DNA of 19,055 nucleotides from Cacconaster sp045601245 (GCA_045601245.1 JAZRZH010000054.1:1-19055), one strand, 5' to 3'. Counted from the stretch's first letter, positions 6,293 through 14,841 are shown. The notes: generated from the sequence alone by a model not told the origin. Made by a program: numbers and translations.

Positions 6293-9199
6293 TTATTTTG
6301 TGCTGAATTTGTAAATGCAGGAATGTCTGTAGGTTTCGCCTGGCTTGAGGATGGTGTCCGGGAAGTTCGGATTGTTGATACCGTCCGGGTATTTCTGGGT
6401 CTCGAGGGCGAAACTGCAGTTGCGTACCATCGACTTGCCGTATTTGTCATTGACGCTGCCGTCAAAGAAATATCCGCTGTAGAACTGGAGGGCCGGCTGG
6501 TCTGTGAACACCTCGAGGACGCGGCCGGATTCGGGCTCGTATACGGTTGCGGCGAGCTCCATACCGTCACCCTTGCGGTCCAGTACGAAGTTGTGGTCAT
6601 ATCCGTGGCCGTATGCCATCTGGATATCGGAGTAGTCGTCGATTCGTTCTCCTATGGCGTGCGGCGTGCGGAAGTCGCGCGGTGTACCGGCGAGCGGTTC
6701 GACCTCGCCGGTAGGGATCAGTTCGCTGTCGACAGGGGTGTTGGCCGATGCGTTGATGGTCATCACGTGGTTGAGGACAGTGCCGTTGCCGCAGCCGCGG
6801 AGATTGAAGAATGAGTGGTGCGCAAGGTTGACCGGCGTATCCTTGTCAGTAGTCGCCTCGAAATCCACCTTGAATTCGTTATCCTCCGTGAGAGTGTAGG
6901 TCATACGGATTTTTTTGTTGCCAGGGAATCCGTCGAGTCCGTCCGGATGCACAACCTCGAGCGTCACTGAGTTCGCTGTGACCTCGACAATGTCCCATTT
7001 CAGCATATCGATGCCCTTGAATCCGCCGTGAAGAGTGTTTTTGCCGTCATTTGCAGAGAGCTGATAAGTCTGTCCCTCGAGGGTGAAAGATGCCTTGCCG
7101 ATGCGGTTGGCGACCGGTCCGGGGCTGGAGCCGAGGAATCTTTCTCCTTTGTTGTCAATGTATTGTGCCAGAGTGTTGTAGCCGATGACCACATCGGCGT
7201 ATCCGCCCTTGTTGTCAGGTGCCCATAGCGTGACAACGCGTCCGCCGAAGTCGGTCACCTGCATTGTCAGGTCTCCTCCGTGGATGGTGATGAGTGAATA
7301 GCTTTCTGTACCCTTGAGGAAATCCTCCTCCCTGATTGTGGCCAGTTCCGAGCCCGCTTCTATGACGGCGGAGTTGGCCTTGTTGAGTTGTTCCATATCC
7401 AATTTGATTACTTTTCTGTCATATGTCATAAGTCCGTTGACTTCACCCTCGACATCCGTGGTCTGGGTATAGACCGCCGCTGCACAGCCTTCTGCGGCTA
7501 TCTTGAGGAGATCCTTGGTGTAGTCCACATATTGTTTTGTTACTTCATCGCTTGTCTTGTATTGGATGTATCCCCATTTCTTGTTGATATCCCAGGTGTG
7601 TCCCTTTAGAGGAAGGCCGATGCCTCCATATTCGCCGAGGACATTCACGAGAGCTGTGTCGATGATGCGCATCTTCGGCTGAGGGTAGTAATGCGAGTCG
7701 AGTATGTCACCCATCTCGCCCTTCACCCAGTTGCCGCCGGACGCTCCGTTGATCAGTCGTGAGTTGTCGAGCGATCTGGTGAAATCCACAATCTTGCCCG
7801 TGTCAAACTGTGCCCAGCCTTCGTTGAACGGTACCCATACCACTATGCACTGGAATTTGTCAAGCTGGTCTATGATCTCTTTCCACTCCTTGCGGTAGGT
7901 GGCTTTGGCCTCGTCGGAGAGCTGTGAATCCTTGCCGGAATTGTAATAGTTGCGTCCTTTGGCATCTTTCACGTTCTGACTCCAGACACCCTTGTAGCAG
8001 GAACTGATACTTGGCATATCCTGCCATACGAGCACACCGAGTTTGTCGCACCACATATACCATCTTGCCGGCTCCACCTTGATATGCTTGCGGATCATAT
8101 TGAAGCCGAATTTCTTCGTAATCTCGATGTCATAGCGGAGGGCTTCGTCGCAAGGGGCGGTGTAGAGGCCGTCAGGCCACCATCCCTGGTCCAGAGGTCC
8201 GTATTGGAAGAGAATCCTGTCGTTGAGGGTCATTCTCTTGTGTCCTGCCTGATCGTATGCAATGCCGATTTTTCGCATTGCGGTGTAGCCTGTCACCTTG
8301 TCGATCTCTTTCCTGCCCTTGCTGCAGAGCGTTGCCTTGAAGTCATACAGGTCAGGAGTGTCGGGAGTCCAGAGGTGCGGATCCGCAATCTTGATTGTTA
8401 TGGACTCTCCTGCTGGCGCTTCGGCTTCGGCTACTGCCTCACCATTATATGTGACGCTGAATCGCACTTTGTCACCTTCAGCGGCATTTTCGCATTGCGG
8501 AGTGAATGTGATAGTCGAAGCATCGATGTCGGATGATACCTTATAGTCTGAGATATAGCCCTTTGTGGATACCGGCTCCATCCAGACGCTCTGCCAGATG
8601 CCTGTGACTGCGGTATACCATATGCCGCTCGGCTTCTTGACCTGCTTGCCGCGTGGCTGGAGGCGGTTGTTGGTGCCGTCAAGCACTTTGACGACCATTT
8701 CCTGGCTGCCTTTCTTGAGGAATGGAGTGATGTCAAGTGTAAAGGCCGTGTATCCTCCGGTATGGACGCCGGCTTCCCGGCCGTTGACCCATACCTGCGC
8801 TTTCCAGTCGACTGCGTCGAAATGAAGCAGTATCCTGCTCTTCTTCCAGTCCTTCGGCACGGTGAATTCCGTGCGGTACCAGAGTGCATCGTCGGCAGTT
8901 ACAGTGCGTCCCACGCCGGAGAGCGAGGACTCGGCTGCAAACGGCACGAGAATCCTCCCTTCTGCCTTCGGCATAGTCTCCGCATCGGACTTGGTGATGG
9001 CGTAGTCCCAAAGTCCGTTCAGGCATTTCCATTGTTCGCGGACCATCTGAGGACGCGGATATTCCTGCAAAACGGCATCTGGTTTGACCTCTTCAGCCCA
9101 TCTTGTTCTGATATTGTCTCCGGCAGGAGACCAATCCTGGGCGTATGCACCGAACGGCATCAGCGCCAGAATCAAGGTAAGGATCCTTTTGTGTTTCAT
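6293..9199 (-). CDS. Secreted fusion of GH2 glycosidase and aldose 1-epimerase (mutarotase)
   Basis: A 968-aa two-enzyme protein with a signal peptide (1-20, ending AYA|Q). Residues about 45-590 form a glycoside hydrolase family 2 enzyme: a sugar-binding jelly roll (45-210), an Ig-like domain (215-310) and a TIM barrel (315-590). The acid/base is Glu460 in VVWVPFNEGWAQFD and the probable nucleophile is Glu523 in LGEYGG. Residues about 633-966 form a GalM-type mutarotase with NTLHGG (His724), NLAHHSFFNLRG (His794/795) and the catalytic Glu933 in FALETQ. GH2 retains the beta configuration, so released beta-galactose could be turned to the alpha form that galactokinase, the next gene, uses. Beta-galactosidase is the best guess because of mutarotase and galK; other GH2 activities are possible. 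The mutarotase would be periplasmic here. Confidence 0.93.
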   Translation of the reverse strand: MKHKRILTLILALMPFGAYAQDWSPAGDNIRTRWAEEVKPDAVLQEYPRPQMVREQWKCLNGLWDYAITKSDAETMPKAEGRILVPFAAESSLSGVGRTVTADDALWYRTEFTVPKDWKKSRILLHFDAVDWKAQVWVNGREAGVHTGGYTAFTLDITPFLKKGSQEMVVKVLDGTNNRLQPRGKQVKKPSGIWYTAVTGIWQSVWMEPVSTKGYISDYKVSSDIDASTITFTPQCENAAEGDKVRFSVTYNGEAVAEAEAPAGESITIKIADPHLWTPDTPDLYDFKATLCSKGRKEIDKVTGYTAMRKIGIAYDQAGHKRMTLNDRILFQYGPLDQGWWPDGLYTAPCDEALRYDIEITKKFGFNMIRKHIKVEPARWYMWCDKLGVLVWQDMPSISSCYKGVWSQNVKDAKGRNYYNSGKDSQLSDEAKATYRKEWKEIIDQLDKFQCIVVWVPFNEGWAQFDTGKIVDFTRSLDNSRLINGASGGNWVKGEMGDILDSHYYPQPKMRIIDTALVNVLGEYGGIGLPLKGHTWDINKKWGYIQYKTSDEVTKQYVDYTKDLLKIAAEGCAAAVYTQTTDVEGEVNGLMTYDRKVIKLDMEQLNKANSAVIEAGSELATIREEDFLKGTESYSLITIHGGDLTMQVTDFGGRVVTLWAPDNKGGYADVVIGYNTLAQYIDNKGERFLGSSPGPVANRIGKASFTLEGQTYQLSANDGKNTLHGGFKGIDMLKWDIVEVTANSVTLEVVHPDGLDGFPGNKKIRMTYTLTEDNEFKVDFEATTDKDTPVNLAHHSFFNLRGCGNGTVLNHVMTINASANTPVDSELIPTGEVEPLAGTPRDFRTPHAIGERIDDYSDIQMAYGHGYDHNFVLDRKGDGMELAATVYEPESGRVLEVFTDQPALQFYSGYFFDGSVNDKYGKSMVRNCSFALETQKYPDGINNPNFPDTILKPGETYRHSCIYKFSTK

Positions 9200-9223
9200 T
9201 TTTTGATTCGTGAATGTTTCCTA

Positions 9224-9231
9224 CAAATATA
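9224..9231 (-). promoter_or_regulatory. -7 promoter element of the GH2-galK-peptidase operon
   Basis: Minus-strand TATATTTG, a perfect TAnnTTTG element, lies 24 bases upstream of the start at 9199. No convincing -33 TTTG is seen at the right distance, which may mean dependence on an activator. Confidence 0.6.
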
Positions 9232-9240
9232 ACAAATAAA

Positions 9241-9265
9241 CGCACATCCCGGAATGGAATGTGCG
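9241..9265 (-). terminator. Probable terminator of the DUF4493/DUF6359 lipoprotein gene
   Basis: CGCACAT pairs with ATGTGCG, and a further CC/GG pair forms across a one-base bulge, around a short loop. On the minus strand the hairpin is followed by TTTATTT. It lies 21 bases past the stop at 9287 and just upstream of the GH2 promoter. Confidence 0.6.
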
Positions 9266-9286
9266 TAGTCAGGTCGTTTTCGTCCG

Positions 9287-10345
9287 CTACCAGGAGTAAT
9301 CGGTCACGGATTTCAGACCCGTGATGCCGAAATAGGTCGAGACGACTCCCTTGAGAAACACTTTTCTGCCGAGATTGCCGGGGTTGTCCACCAGGTTGAG
9401 GGCGCTTTTGATTGCAATTCTCGAGAGTTCGACAGAGAAACATTCAGCGTAGTTCTTTTCCGAAGCGGTCGAGGCAATCGCCATATTTGACGATTTGGTG
9501 AACGGACCGCTGAAGTTGGCCAGACTCGTGCTGAGATCTCCCGCCACTATGTATCCCCAAACCCATACGGTATCCCCGGGACGCTCTCTGGCTGCGCTGA
9601 CGCTTAGTGCCTTGGTTGCGGTTGATCCATCTTCTCCGGCAAATCCTTCTCCGATCGTAATAGTCTCGACGATGCTCAGGGAGGTGGTGTCAACACTGAT
9701 AGTGAATCCCGACTGGGAATCCTCCCGCGATGCGTTGATGGTCAGACTGTGGATTTCGCCCGCGGCCACTGTGCGGTTGAAGAGGGCGGTCTCAATTCCT
9801 GCCGCTTTGTGCCAGAATGTAACGTTGCCCGGCTTGAAATATGCCGTCCGGGACTCTCCGTAGCCGTACTCTATGCAGCCGCCGTCCTGCCTGAGCACCA
9901 GGGATCCGGACGGATATTTGGCCTTGAAGGCCTCCGTCAGCGAGATTTTGATACCGGAGTTTATCATCTTGCAGAGGAACGCAACGTTGACATCCTCGCC
10001 ATTTGATGCCACTACGATTTGGGAATCACCGTATTGCGGCGAGTTGAAGGCCGGAGCTTCATATGCGGATGATACGGCTGAGACCTCGTAGGTGCCGGCA
10101 CCCACAGCCAAGTCGGCGGGGCGGTTGCCGTAGAGTCCGCACCAGACCGTGTCACCGCTGACATTTCGGACTGTGAGGATAAATGAATTGGTATCGTAAG
10201 GGGAGCCTGCACGTGTAGCCGCCGTTGTGAGCGGCTCCGCGAAACTGAATCTGATCCGGGACTCCCCTGAGGCCGGATCGGCGTCGTTGCACGATGCAAG
10301 GATGACGGAGGCCATTATTCCCGCCATCACAAATCGTTTGCTCAT
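9287..10345 (-). CDS. DUF4493/DUF6359 surface lipoprotein
   Basis: The 352-aa protein is read from the ATG at 10345, which has a strong AGGAGG ribosome site five bases upstream (10350-10355). The frame extends to 10456 but the upstream codons cross the promoter. The N-terminus is a lipoprotein signal with lipobox LASC (Cys19). Residues about 25-200 resemble DUF4493, a beta-rich surface domain of Bacteroidales lipoproteins (FSFAEPL, then TYEVSAVSSAYEAPAFNSPQ). The C-terminal region, about 250-352, resembles DUF6359: PGDTVWVWGYIVAGDL, then IKSALNLVDNPGNLGRKVFL and a TYFGITGLKSVTDY end. Neither domain has a known biochemical role; the protein is likely anchored to the outer membrane. It is a single-gene unit with its own promoter and probable terminator. 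Confidence 0.82.
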   Translation of the reverse strand: MSKRFVMAGIMASVILASCNDADPASGESRIRFSFAEPLTTAATRAGSPYDTNSFILTVRNVSGDTVWCGLYGNRPADLAVGAGTYEVSAVSSAYEAPAFNSPQYGDSQIVVASNGEDVNVAFLCKMINSGIKISLTEAFKAKYPSGSLVLRQDGGCIEYGYGESRTAYFKPGNVTFWHKAAGIETALFNRTVAAGEIHSLTINASREDSQSGFTISVDTTSLSIVETITIGEGFAGEDGSTATKALSVSAARERPGDTVWVWGYIVAGDLSTSLANFSGPFTKSSNMAIASTASEKNYAECFSVELSRIAIKSALNLVDNPGNLGRKVFLKGVVSTYFGITGLKSVTDYSW

Positions 10346-10377
10346 AATACCTCCTTTTTTTGAATTGTTTGACGCGG

Positions 10378-10385
10378 CAAAGATA
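10378..10385 (-). promoter_or_regulatory. -7 promoter element of the DUF4493/DUF6359 gene
   Basis: Minus-strand TATCTTTG fits TAnnTTTG exactly and lies 32 bases upstream of the start codon, leaving room for the AGGAGG site. No clear -33 TTTG is seen. The same octamer is used at tRNA-Thr (15599-15606). Confidence 0.65.
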
Positions 10386-10490
10386 GCGTCTCCGCTGACG
10401 GATTGCACCGCCGTGCTGAAAACCGATGTGAAATGATTGAAAGTACACATTCGCACAGCCGTTTTTAAACGTTTATATCCGTATAAAACG

Positions 10491-10518
10491 CTTGAATGCT
10501 ATTATTTTTATACCTTTG
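10491..10518 (+). promoter_or_regulatory. Promoter of rnpB
   Basis: TACCTTTG (10511-10518) is a perfect -7 element, identical to that of tRNA-Ser. CTTG at 10491-10494 is a reasonable -33 match with 16 bases between them. The RNA 5' end would start about 6 bases downstream of the -7 element, which agrees with the first paired base of helix P1. Confidence 0.7.
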
Positions 10519-10524
10519 TACCTC

Positions 10525-10846
10525 AAGGCGGGACGTTCCGTCGCCTCTCGCAAGAGGGGAGGAAAGTCCGGACAGCGCAGAGCACTTCCCTGTGGAAAGC
10601 ACAGATGGGCGTAAGCTTATGGTCAGCGTAACAGAGAATAACCGCCCGCAAGGGTAAGGGTGAAAATGTGAGGCAAGAGCTCACGGCTGACGGTGGCGAC
10701 ATCGTCGGGGTACGCACCGGAAGGCCGCAAGGCCAAATATACCGGCAGATGAGGATTGCTCGTCCGATGCCGGGGGGTAGGCTGCAACAGATAAATGACG
10801 GAGGCCCGGGCGACCGGGTACGGAATTCGGCTTATAGTTCCGCCTT
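10525..10846 (+). ncRNA. rnpB: RNase P RNA (bacterial class A)
   Basis: This is the catalytic RNA that trims tRNA 5' leaders. The conserved P4 strand and its flank GAGGAAAGTCCGGACA are at about 10558-10573. The universally conserved ACAGAATTCGGCTTA block appears near the 3' end as TACGGAATTCGGCTTATA. The ends pair to form P1: AAGGCGG near 10525 with CCGCCTT near 10840. Internal hairpins such as CTCTCGCAAGAG, GGCCGCAAGGCC and CCCGGGCGACCGGG carry tetraloop-like caps. A T-run right after P1 ends the transcript. The ends are approximate to a few bases. Confidence 0.95.
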
Positions 10847-10850
10847 TTTT
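10838..10850 (+). terminator. T-run at the 3' end of rnpB
   Basis: The 3' strand of helix P1 (GTTCCGCC) runs straight into TTTTTT at 10845-10850. P1 with this tract can act as the terminator. The ABC transporter gene begins 23 bases later, so incomplete termination would feed into it. Confidence 0.55.
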
Positions 10851-10873
10851 ATTTGAAACAAATTATTTCCGAG

Positions 10874-12685
10874 ATGAATCTCATTCAGCTTTTCAAAAAC
10901 ATCAAGCCGTTTGTGAAGCCCTACAAATGGCTCGTCCTGCTGACTCTGATCCTGACCCTCATCGGGTCACTTATGGCTCAGGTCAATGCAGTAGTCCTTG
11001 ACAGGACAGTCGATGCGGTCAACGCCCTCGTCGTGGCAAAGAGCTTCGCCTGGAGCCAAGCCGCAAAAATCCTGACAATCATCAGTATCGTTCTCCTTGG
11101 CAAAGAGATCCTAAGCGCCGGTATCACCTTTGCGCAGAACTACTTCGGCGAGAGGATGAGGATATTCGTTTCCAAGGATATGTCCCAGGCTGTGATTGAC
11201 AAGATCCTCACATTCCGCGTGGCATTCTTCTCCAGAAGCGATAATGACACCGGCAAGCTCCAGACCCGAATTGACCAGGGCGTGAGCAGCCTCTCCCGCA
11301 CGGTGCAGAACTTCTTCATCGATCTGCTGCCGCTCTTCACGAGCGCTATTCTGGCACTTGTGCTGATGTTCTCCGCAAATGTGTATGTGGGCCTCACCGC
11401 ACTCTTTATCGTACCTGTATATTGCTGGATAACAGTGGCCCAGGCCCGCAAACTCAAGGGCTGGCGCCGCAATATGCGCACCCTTCGCGAGGACAAGAGT
11501 CACGGCGTGATGAACATAATCGAAAGCATCAATGTCATCAAGAGTTTCAACCGTGAAGCGATAGAAAGCAAGAAGCAGTGGGACCTCCAGACGGAGTTCA
11601 CCGATAACCAGATGGCCGTCCGCAAGACCAGTTTCTACTATAACGGCCTCAAGAGCTTCGTGCGGCAGATCGGTACTGTGCTGATCATCATCCTTACAGC
11701 ATATCTGGTTCTCATTCAGTACCCGGGAATGACCATCGGTAAGATTATGTACCACGTGATGCTCTTTTCAAACGTCACCGCGCCTATCACCCAGCTGCAG
11801 CGCATATTCGACGATATGAACGATGCTCTCATCTATGCGGAAGGATTTTTCGATATCCTCAATTCAGACTCCGAGAAGGAGCCGAGCGGCAGCTATCGTC
11901 CCGAGAAGATCCGCGGCAACTTCGAGATATCCAATGTCGATTTCACCTATCCTAACGGCACCAAGGCTCTCTGGGATATCAATATGAATATCGAGAGCGG
12001 CAAAATCACCGCCTTTGTGGGTCTTTCCGGCGCAGGCAAGAGTACCATCGTCAATCTGCTCGACAAGTTCTATGAGCCGGATTGCGGAAGCATCAAGCTC
12101 GACGGCGTGGACCTGAAGGATTATGACACCCAGTTCCTGCGCGACAATATCGGTCTCGTGCTGCAGAAGAATCATATCTTTGACGGCAGTATCGAGGAGA
12201 ATATCCGTTACGGCAAGCCTGACGCCACATTCGAGGAGGTGGTGGAGGCCGCGAAGAGCGCATATATCTATGACCAGATAATGGGTCTCCCGGAGCAGTT
12301 CCAGTCCAAGGCGCAGGCGCTCTCAGGCGGACAGCAGCAGCGCATCGCCATCGCACGCATGTTCCTCAAGAACCCGCCGATAATCTTCCTCGACGAGCCT
12401 ACGGCATCACTCGACGCCATTGCCACCGAGCAGATCAAGGCCAGCATCGATGCCATCAAGAGGGACAGGACCGTCATCATCATCTCCCACAGTATTTCGC
12501 AGATCATTGACTCCGACATTATCTACGCCCTCCGCAACGGTCGCGTGGAGCAGTTCGGCAACCCGGACGAGGTATACCGCCAGGGCGGTATTTACAAGGA
12601 TATCGTCGATGCTTCGGCCCGCAGCCTCAATGTGGAGAAACTCGTCCACACCCTTGATGTGGACGGCGACGGCAGGATTGGATAG
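10874..12685 (+). CDS. ABC exporter, fused membrane and ATPase domains
   Basis: The 603-aa half-transporter is read from ATG at 10874. The frame extends 7 codons to a TTG beside the rnpB T-run, a less likely start. Residues about 15-300 hold six transmembrane helices of the type I exporter fold. Residues about 347-590 are the nucleotide-binding domain, with Walker A GLSGAGKS (383-390), signature LSGGQQQRIAIARM (from 483), Walker B IIFLDEP (503-509) and the H-loop in IIISHS. It would dimerise in the inner membrane and export a lipid or hydrophobic compound; the substrate cannot be told (MsbA-like and drug-exporter-like families share this layout). The C-terminus ends unusually in LDVDGDGRIG, like the start of an EF-hand loop. 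A secreted hydrolase gene follows after 24 bases. Confidence 0.93.
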   Translation: MNLIQLFKNIKPFVKPYKWLVLLTLILTLIGSLMAQVNAVVLDRTVDAVNALVVAKSFAWSQAAKILTIISIVLLGKEILSAGITFAQNYFGERMRIFVSKDMSQAVIDKILTFRVAFFSRSDNDTGKLQTRIDQGVSSLSRTVQNFFIDLLPLFTSAILALVLMFSANVYVGLTALFIVPVYCWITVAQARKLKGWRRNMRTLREDKSHGVMNIIESINVIKSFNREAIESKKQWDLQTEFTDNQMAVRKTSFYYNGLKSFVRQIGTVLIIILTAYLVLIQYPGMTIGKIMYHVMLFSNVTAPITQLQRIFDDMNDALIYAEGFFDILNSDSEKEPSGSYRPEKIRGNFEISNVDFTYPNGTKALWDINMNIESGKITAFVGLSGAGKSTIVNLLDKFYEPDCGSIKLDGVDLKDYDTQFLRDNIGLVLQKNHIFDGSIEENIRYGKPDATFEEVVEAAKSAYIYDQIMGLPEQFQSKAQALSGGQQQRIAIARMFLKNPPIIFLDEPTASLDAIATEQIKASIDAIKRDRTVIIISHSISQIIDSDIIYALRNGRVEQFGNPDEVYRQGGIYKDIVDASARSLNVEKLVHTLDVDGDGRIG

Positions 12686-12709
12686 TCAATCACATAAAAA
12701 AACTGTTAT

Positions 12710-13762
12710 ATGAAAGGATTAAGATTTACATTGTGCATTGCTGCGGGCCTGCTTCTCGGCTCGTTCCAGCTCATTGCGCAGGAAAACAATTCCCATCAGT
12801 TCAACACTCTCGAAAAGAACAGCGATGATGCGCTGCTATTTATGCGTATGCAGGATATCGCCTATGTCGACAAGGTTCGCATCTGTGGCCCTTCACCGGC
12901 ATATCAGCCGAGGAGCGAGTGCCGGTTCAAGGACAGTCTCCGTGCAAACCAGGTCAAATTCTATTCATATATTTTCTTCCCGAAGGACCTTAAGCAGAAT
13001 AAGAAATATCCGGTCGTAATCTTCTCCCACGGTGGTATACACTCTTCAGTGGGAAGCAGTTATGTGCATATCTTCCGTGAGCTCGTGGCGCAGGGCTACA
13101 TTGTCGTGGCTCCGGAATACCGCGGTTCTACCGGTTATGGCAGGGGTCTGTACGAGAATATCGATTATGGCGGACTTGAGAATGAGGATGTGCTCGCGGC
13201 CCGTGACTATATGGTAGAGAGTTACAGAATCGTCGATTCCGAGCGCATCGGTCTGCTTGGCTGGAGCCACGGTGGAATGATTTCCCTGATGAATATCCTT
13301 AACTATCCGGACAAATATGCCTGCGCCTATGCCGGCGTCCCTGTCAGCGACGTGACCTATCGCCTCACTTACCAGGAGAAGGATTATCTCAAGAACTTTA
13401 CCCAGAAATATCACGTGAACGCCACTCCGCAGGAGAAGCCTGAAGAATATGCGCGCCGTTCACCGGTCACCTATGCATCGAAGCTCTGCAAGCCGCTCAA
13501 GATAGTGACCTGTGCAAATGATGACGATGTCAGCTGGACGGAGGTGCAGCGTATGGCTGATGCCCTCAAGGCAAATAACAAGGAATTCGAATACGAGGTT
13601 TATCCGAAGATGGCCGGAGCGCACTCATTTGAAAGAATGGATATCGTCGAGTCAACTGATATCCGTTTCAAGACCTACCAGTTCCTCGCCCGCTATCTCA
13701 AGCCGAAGCATCCGTTCAAGAATATCGATCAGCTCCGCAAAGCCGGTTACTTTTATTACTAG
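12710..13762 (+). CDS. Secreted alpha/beta hydrolase, S9 (prolyl oligopeptidase)-like
   Basis: This 350-aa protein has a signal peptide (1-23, ending LIA|Q) and only the hydrolase domain of the S9 clan, without a propeller. Motifs: SHGGIHSS (oxyanion region, about 106-113), APEYRGSTGYGRGLY (134-148, typical of S9 peptidases), nucleophile Ser186 in GLLGWSHGGM, acid near Asp272 in CANDDDV, and His305 in GAHSF. These form a full catalytic triad. Substrate is unknown: an acyl-peptidase, dipeptidyl-peptidase-like or esterase activity in the periplasm is possible. It starts 24 bases after the ABC exporter stop and is probably co-transcribed with it. The hairpin of the first 107-bp repeat, 50 bases after its stop, may serve as its terminator. 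Confidence 0.88.
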   Translation: MKGLRFTLCIAAGLLLGSFQLIAQENNSHQFNTLEKNSDDALLFMRMQDIAYVDKVRICGPSPAYQPRSECRFKDSLRANQVKFYSYIFFPKDLKQNKKYPVVIFSHGGIHSSVGSSYVHIFRELVAQGYIVVAPEYRGSTGYGRGLYENIDYGGLENEDVLAARDYMVESYRIVDSERIGLLGWSHGGMISLMNILNYPDKYACAYAGVPVSDVTYRLTYQEKDYLKNFTQKYHVNATPQEKPEEYARRSPVTYASKLCKPLKIVTCANDDDVSWTEVQRMADALKANNKEFEYEVYPKMAGAHSFERMDIVESTDIRFKTYQFLARYLKPKHPFKNIDQLRKAGYFYY

Positions 13763-13773
13763 CGGCTGTCGTT

Positions 13774-13880
13774 TCTGGAATATAATCGGCTGATTTACAG
13801 CGTATTGATATGATTACCCTTGCGCAAATTTACGCAAGGGTAATCTATTTAATGCTCTGATATATAGAGCTTTGCGTTCA
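13774..13880 (+). repeat. 107-bp direct repeat, copy A, with hairpin
   Basis: This copy begins with TCTGGAAT and ends with TTGCGTTCA, seven bases from the transposase stop codon. It is built around a perfect 13-bp hairpin (13812-13824 with 13833-13845; stem GATTACCCTTGCG, 8-base loop). It aligns along its whole length, in the same orientation, with 15232-15339, at roughly two thirds identity by eye. The best conserved part is the hairpin's right arm and flank (CGCAAGGGTAAT). It may be a REP-like substrate or an element end for the transposase between the copies, and may also terminate the hydrolase transcript. Confidence 0.75.
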
Positions 13881-13886
13881 AGAGGA

Positions 13887-14807
13887 TTATCGTATATTTG
13901 ATTGAATATGGAGGAATTTCCTGATTTGCAGGGAAGGGGCATCGGTTTCCCGCTTCAAAATGTCGTACAACTGCCTGATTTCTTCTTTTGGGCAAGTTTC
14001 AAAGTTGACATTTTGTTGATAGCCAAGTTTCTGAATCCTCATTCTCATCAATTCGTATTTGCCAAAGTCCTCCCAGTCTTCCTTGATGTCATATTCGCTG
14101 CCGTATGTAGCCTCGATAGCTGTCAGTGCGTTATTCATTCCGTTGAAATTGTTCTCCAGCGAACCAAAATCAATGACAAGGTATTTGAAGACAATATAGT
14201 CAATTAACTGTTGGGTTTCTTCTTTCGACAGCCCATCGAAGATATCCTCTATCACAGTGTAGTTCAGGTATTGGTTTCTGCTCCAGTTATAATCAACAAA
14301 TTTTAACGCGCAGGCCAGTTTGTGTGAACATTTGCTTTTGTCCAGTTTGGTCGAGAAGGGGTGGCTGCTGTTGTGATAAGCCATCAGGTTCCACCGGTAA
14401 GACATAGCTTTTTCACATATTCTTCCAGCTACAGGGTTGTTGAAGATATATATCAGGCATGAAATGAAAAGCTTTATTACCGGTTTCGGCGCTCCCCCGA
14501 AGCGCCGCTTGAATAACTGTCCCGTGCGCTTGTGATACTGATTGTACTCCAATGCGAAAGCCGACTCCAAATTTCGGACAAATGCTGATAGTTTATCTAC
14601 CTTGCTTACTTTCACAAGCGAGTGTGTATGATTGATCATAACACAGAATGCATCCGTTACAATGCCCTCGACTTTCGCGTAGACATAGTACATCGTGATA
14701 TAGACAAGAATGTCCTTGAAACTGTAAAAGATGCAGAAGCCGTTAATACCCTTGCTGCAAATGTGGTATGGTGCGCCATCCACAAAACGACGAACTCTTT
14801 TCATCAT
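13887..14807 (-). CDS. Y1/HUH transposase, REP-associated (RAYT-like)
   Basis: This 306-aa protein is read from the ATG at 14807 (MMKRVRRF), which has a GGAGG ribosome site just upstream (14816-14820). The frame runs on to 15182 but crosses a repeat element with no protein-like sequence. Residues about 1-145 form a Y1_Tnp domain: APYHICSKGINGFCIF at the start, the metal-binding HUH motif NHTHSLVKV (His60, His62), and CLIYIFNNPVAGR with Tyr120 as candidate nucleophile. Such enzymes nick and join single-stranded DNA at hairpins. RAYTs act on REP palindromes; IS200/IS605 enzymes move the whole element. The C-terminal half (about 150-306) is an extra helical region containing LSKEETQQLIDYIVFKYL. 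The flanking hairpin repeats are plausible substrates. It appears intact. Confidence 0.85.
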   Translation of the reverse strand: MMKRVRRFVDGAPYHICSKGINGFCIFYSFKDILVYITMYYVYAKVEGIVTDAFCVMINHTHSLVKVSKVDKLSAFVRNLESAFALEYNQYHKRTGQLFKRRFGGAPKPVIKLFISCLIYIFNNPVAGRICEKAMSYRWNLMAYHNSSHPFSTKLDKSKCSHKLACALKFVDYNWSRNQYLNYTVIEDIFDGLSKEETQQLIDYIVFKYLVIDFGSLENNFNGMNNALTAIEATYGSEYDIKEDWEDFGKYELMRMRIQKLGYQQNVNFETCPKEEIRQLYDILKRETDAPSLQIRKFLHIQSNIR

Positions 14808-14841
14808 ATCTGTCCCCTCCGGGTCGTTTGGTGTTGTGTGA

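Noticed and set aside
8084..8536. 150-codon + strand frame inside the GH2 region
   Set aside because: Antisense to the GH2 TIM barrel and Ig-like domain; no recognisable protein pattern.
10437..10856. Short frames over the rnpB region on both strands
   Set aside because: They cross the conserved RNase P RNA blocks and have no protein-like sequence.
10853..10873. TTG start for the ABC exporter
   Set aside because: It sits 3 bases after the rnpB T-run; the ATG at 10874 leaves a normal N-terminus for the family.
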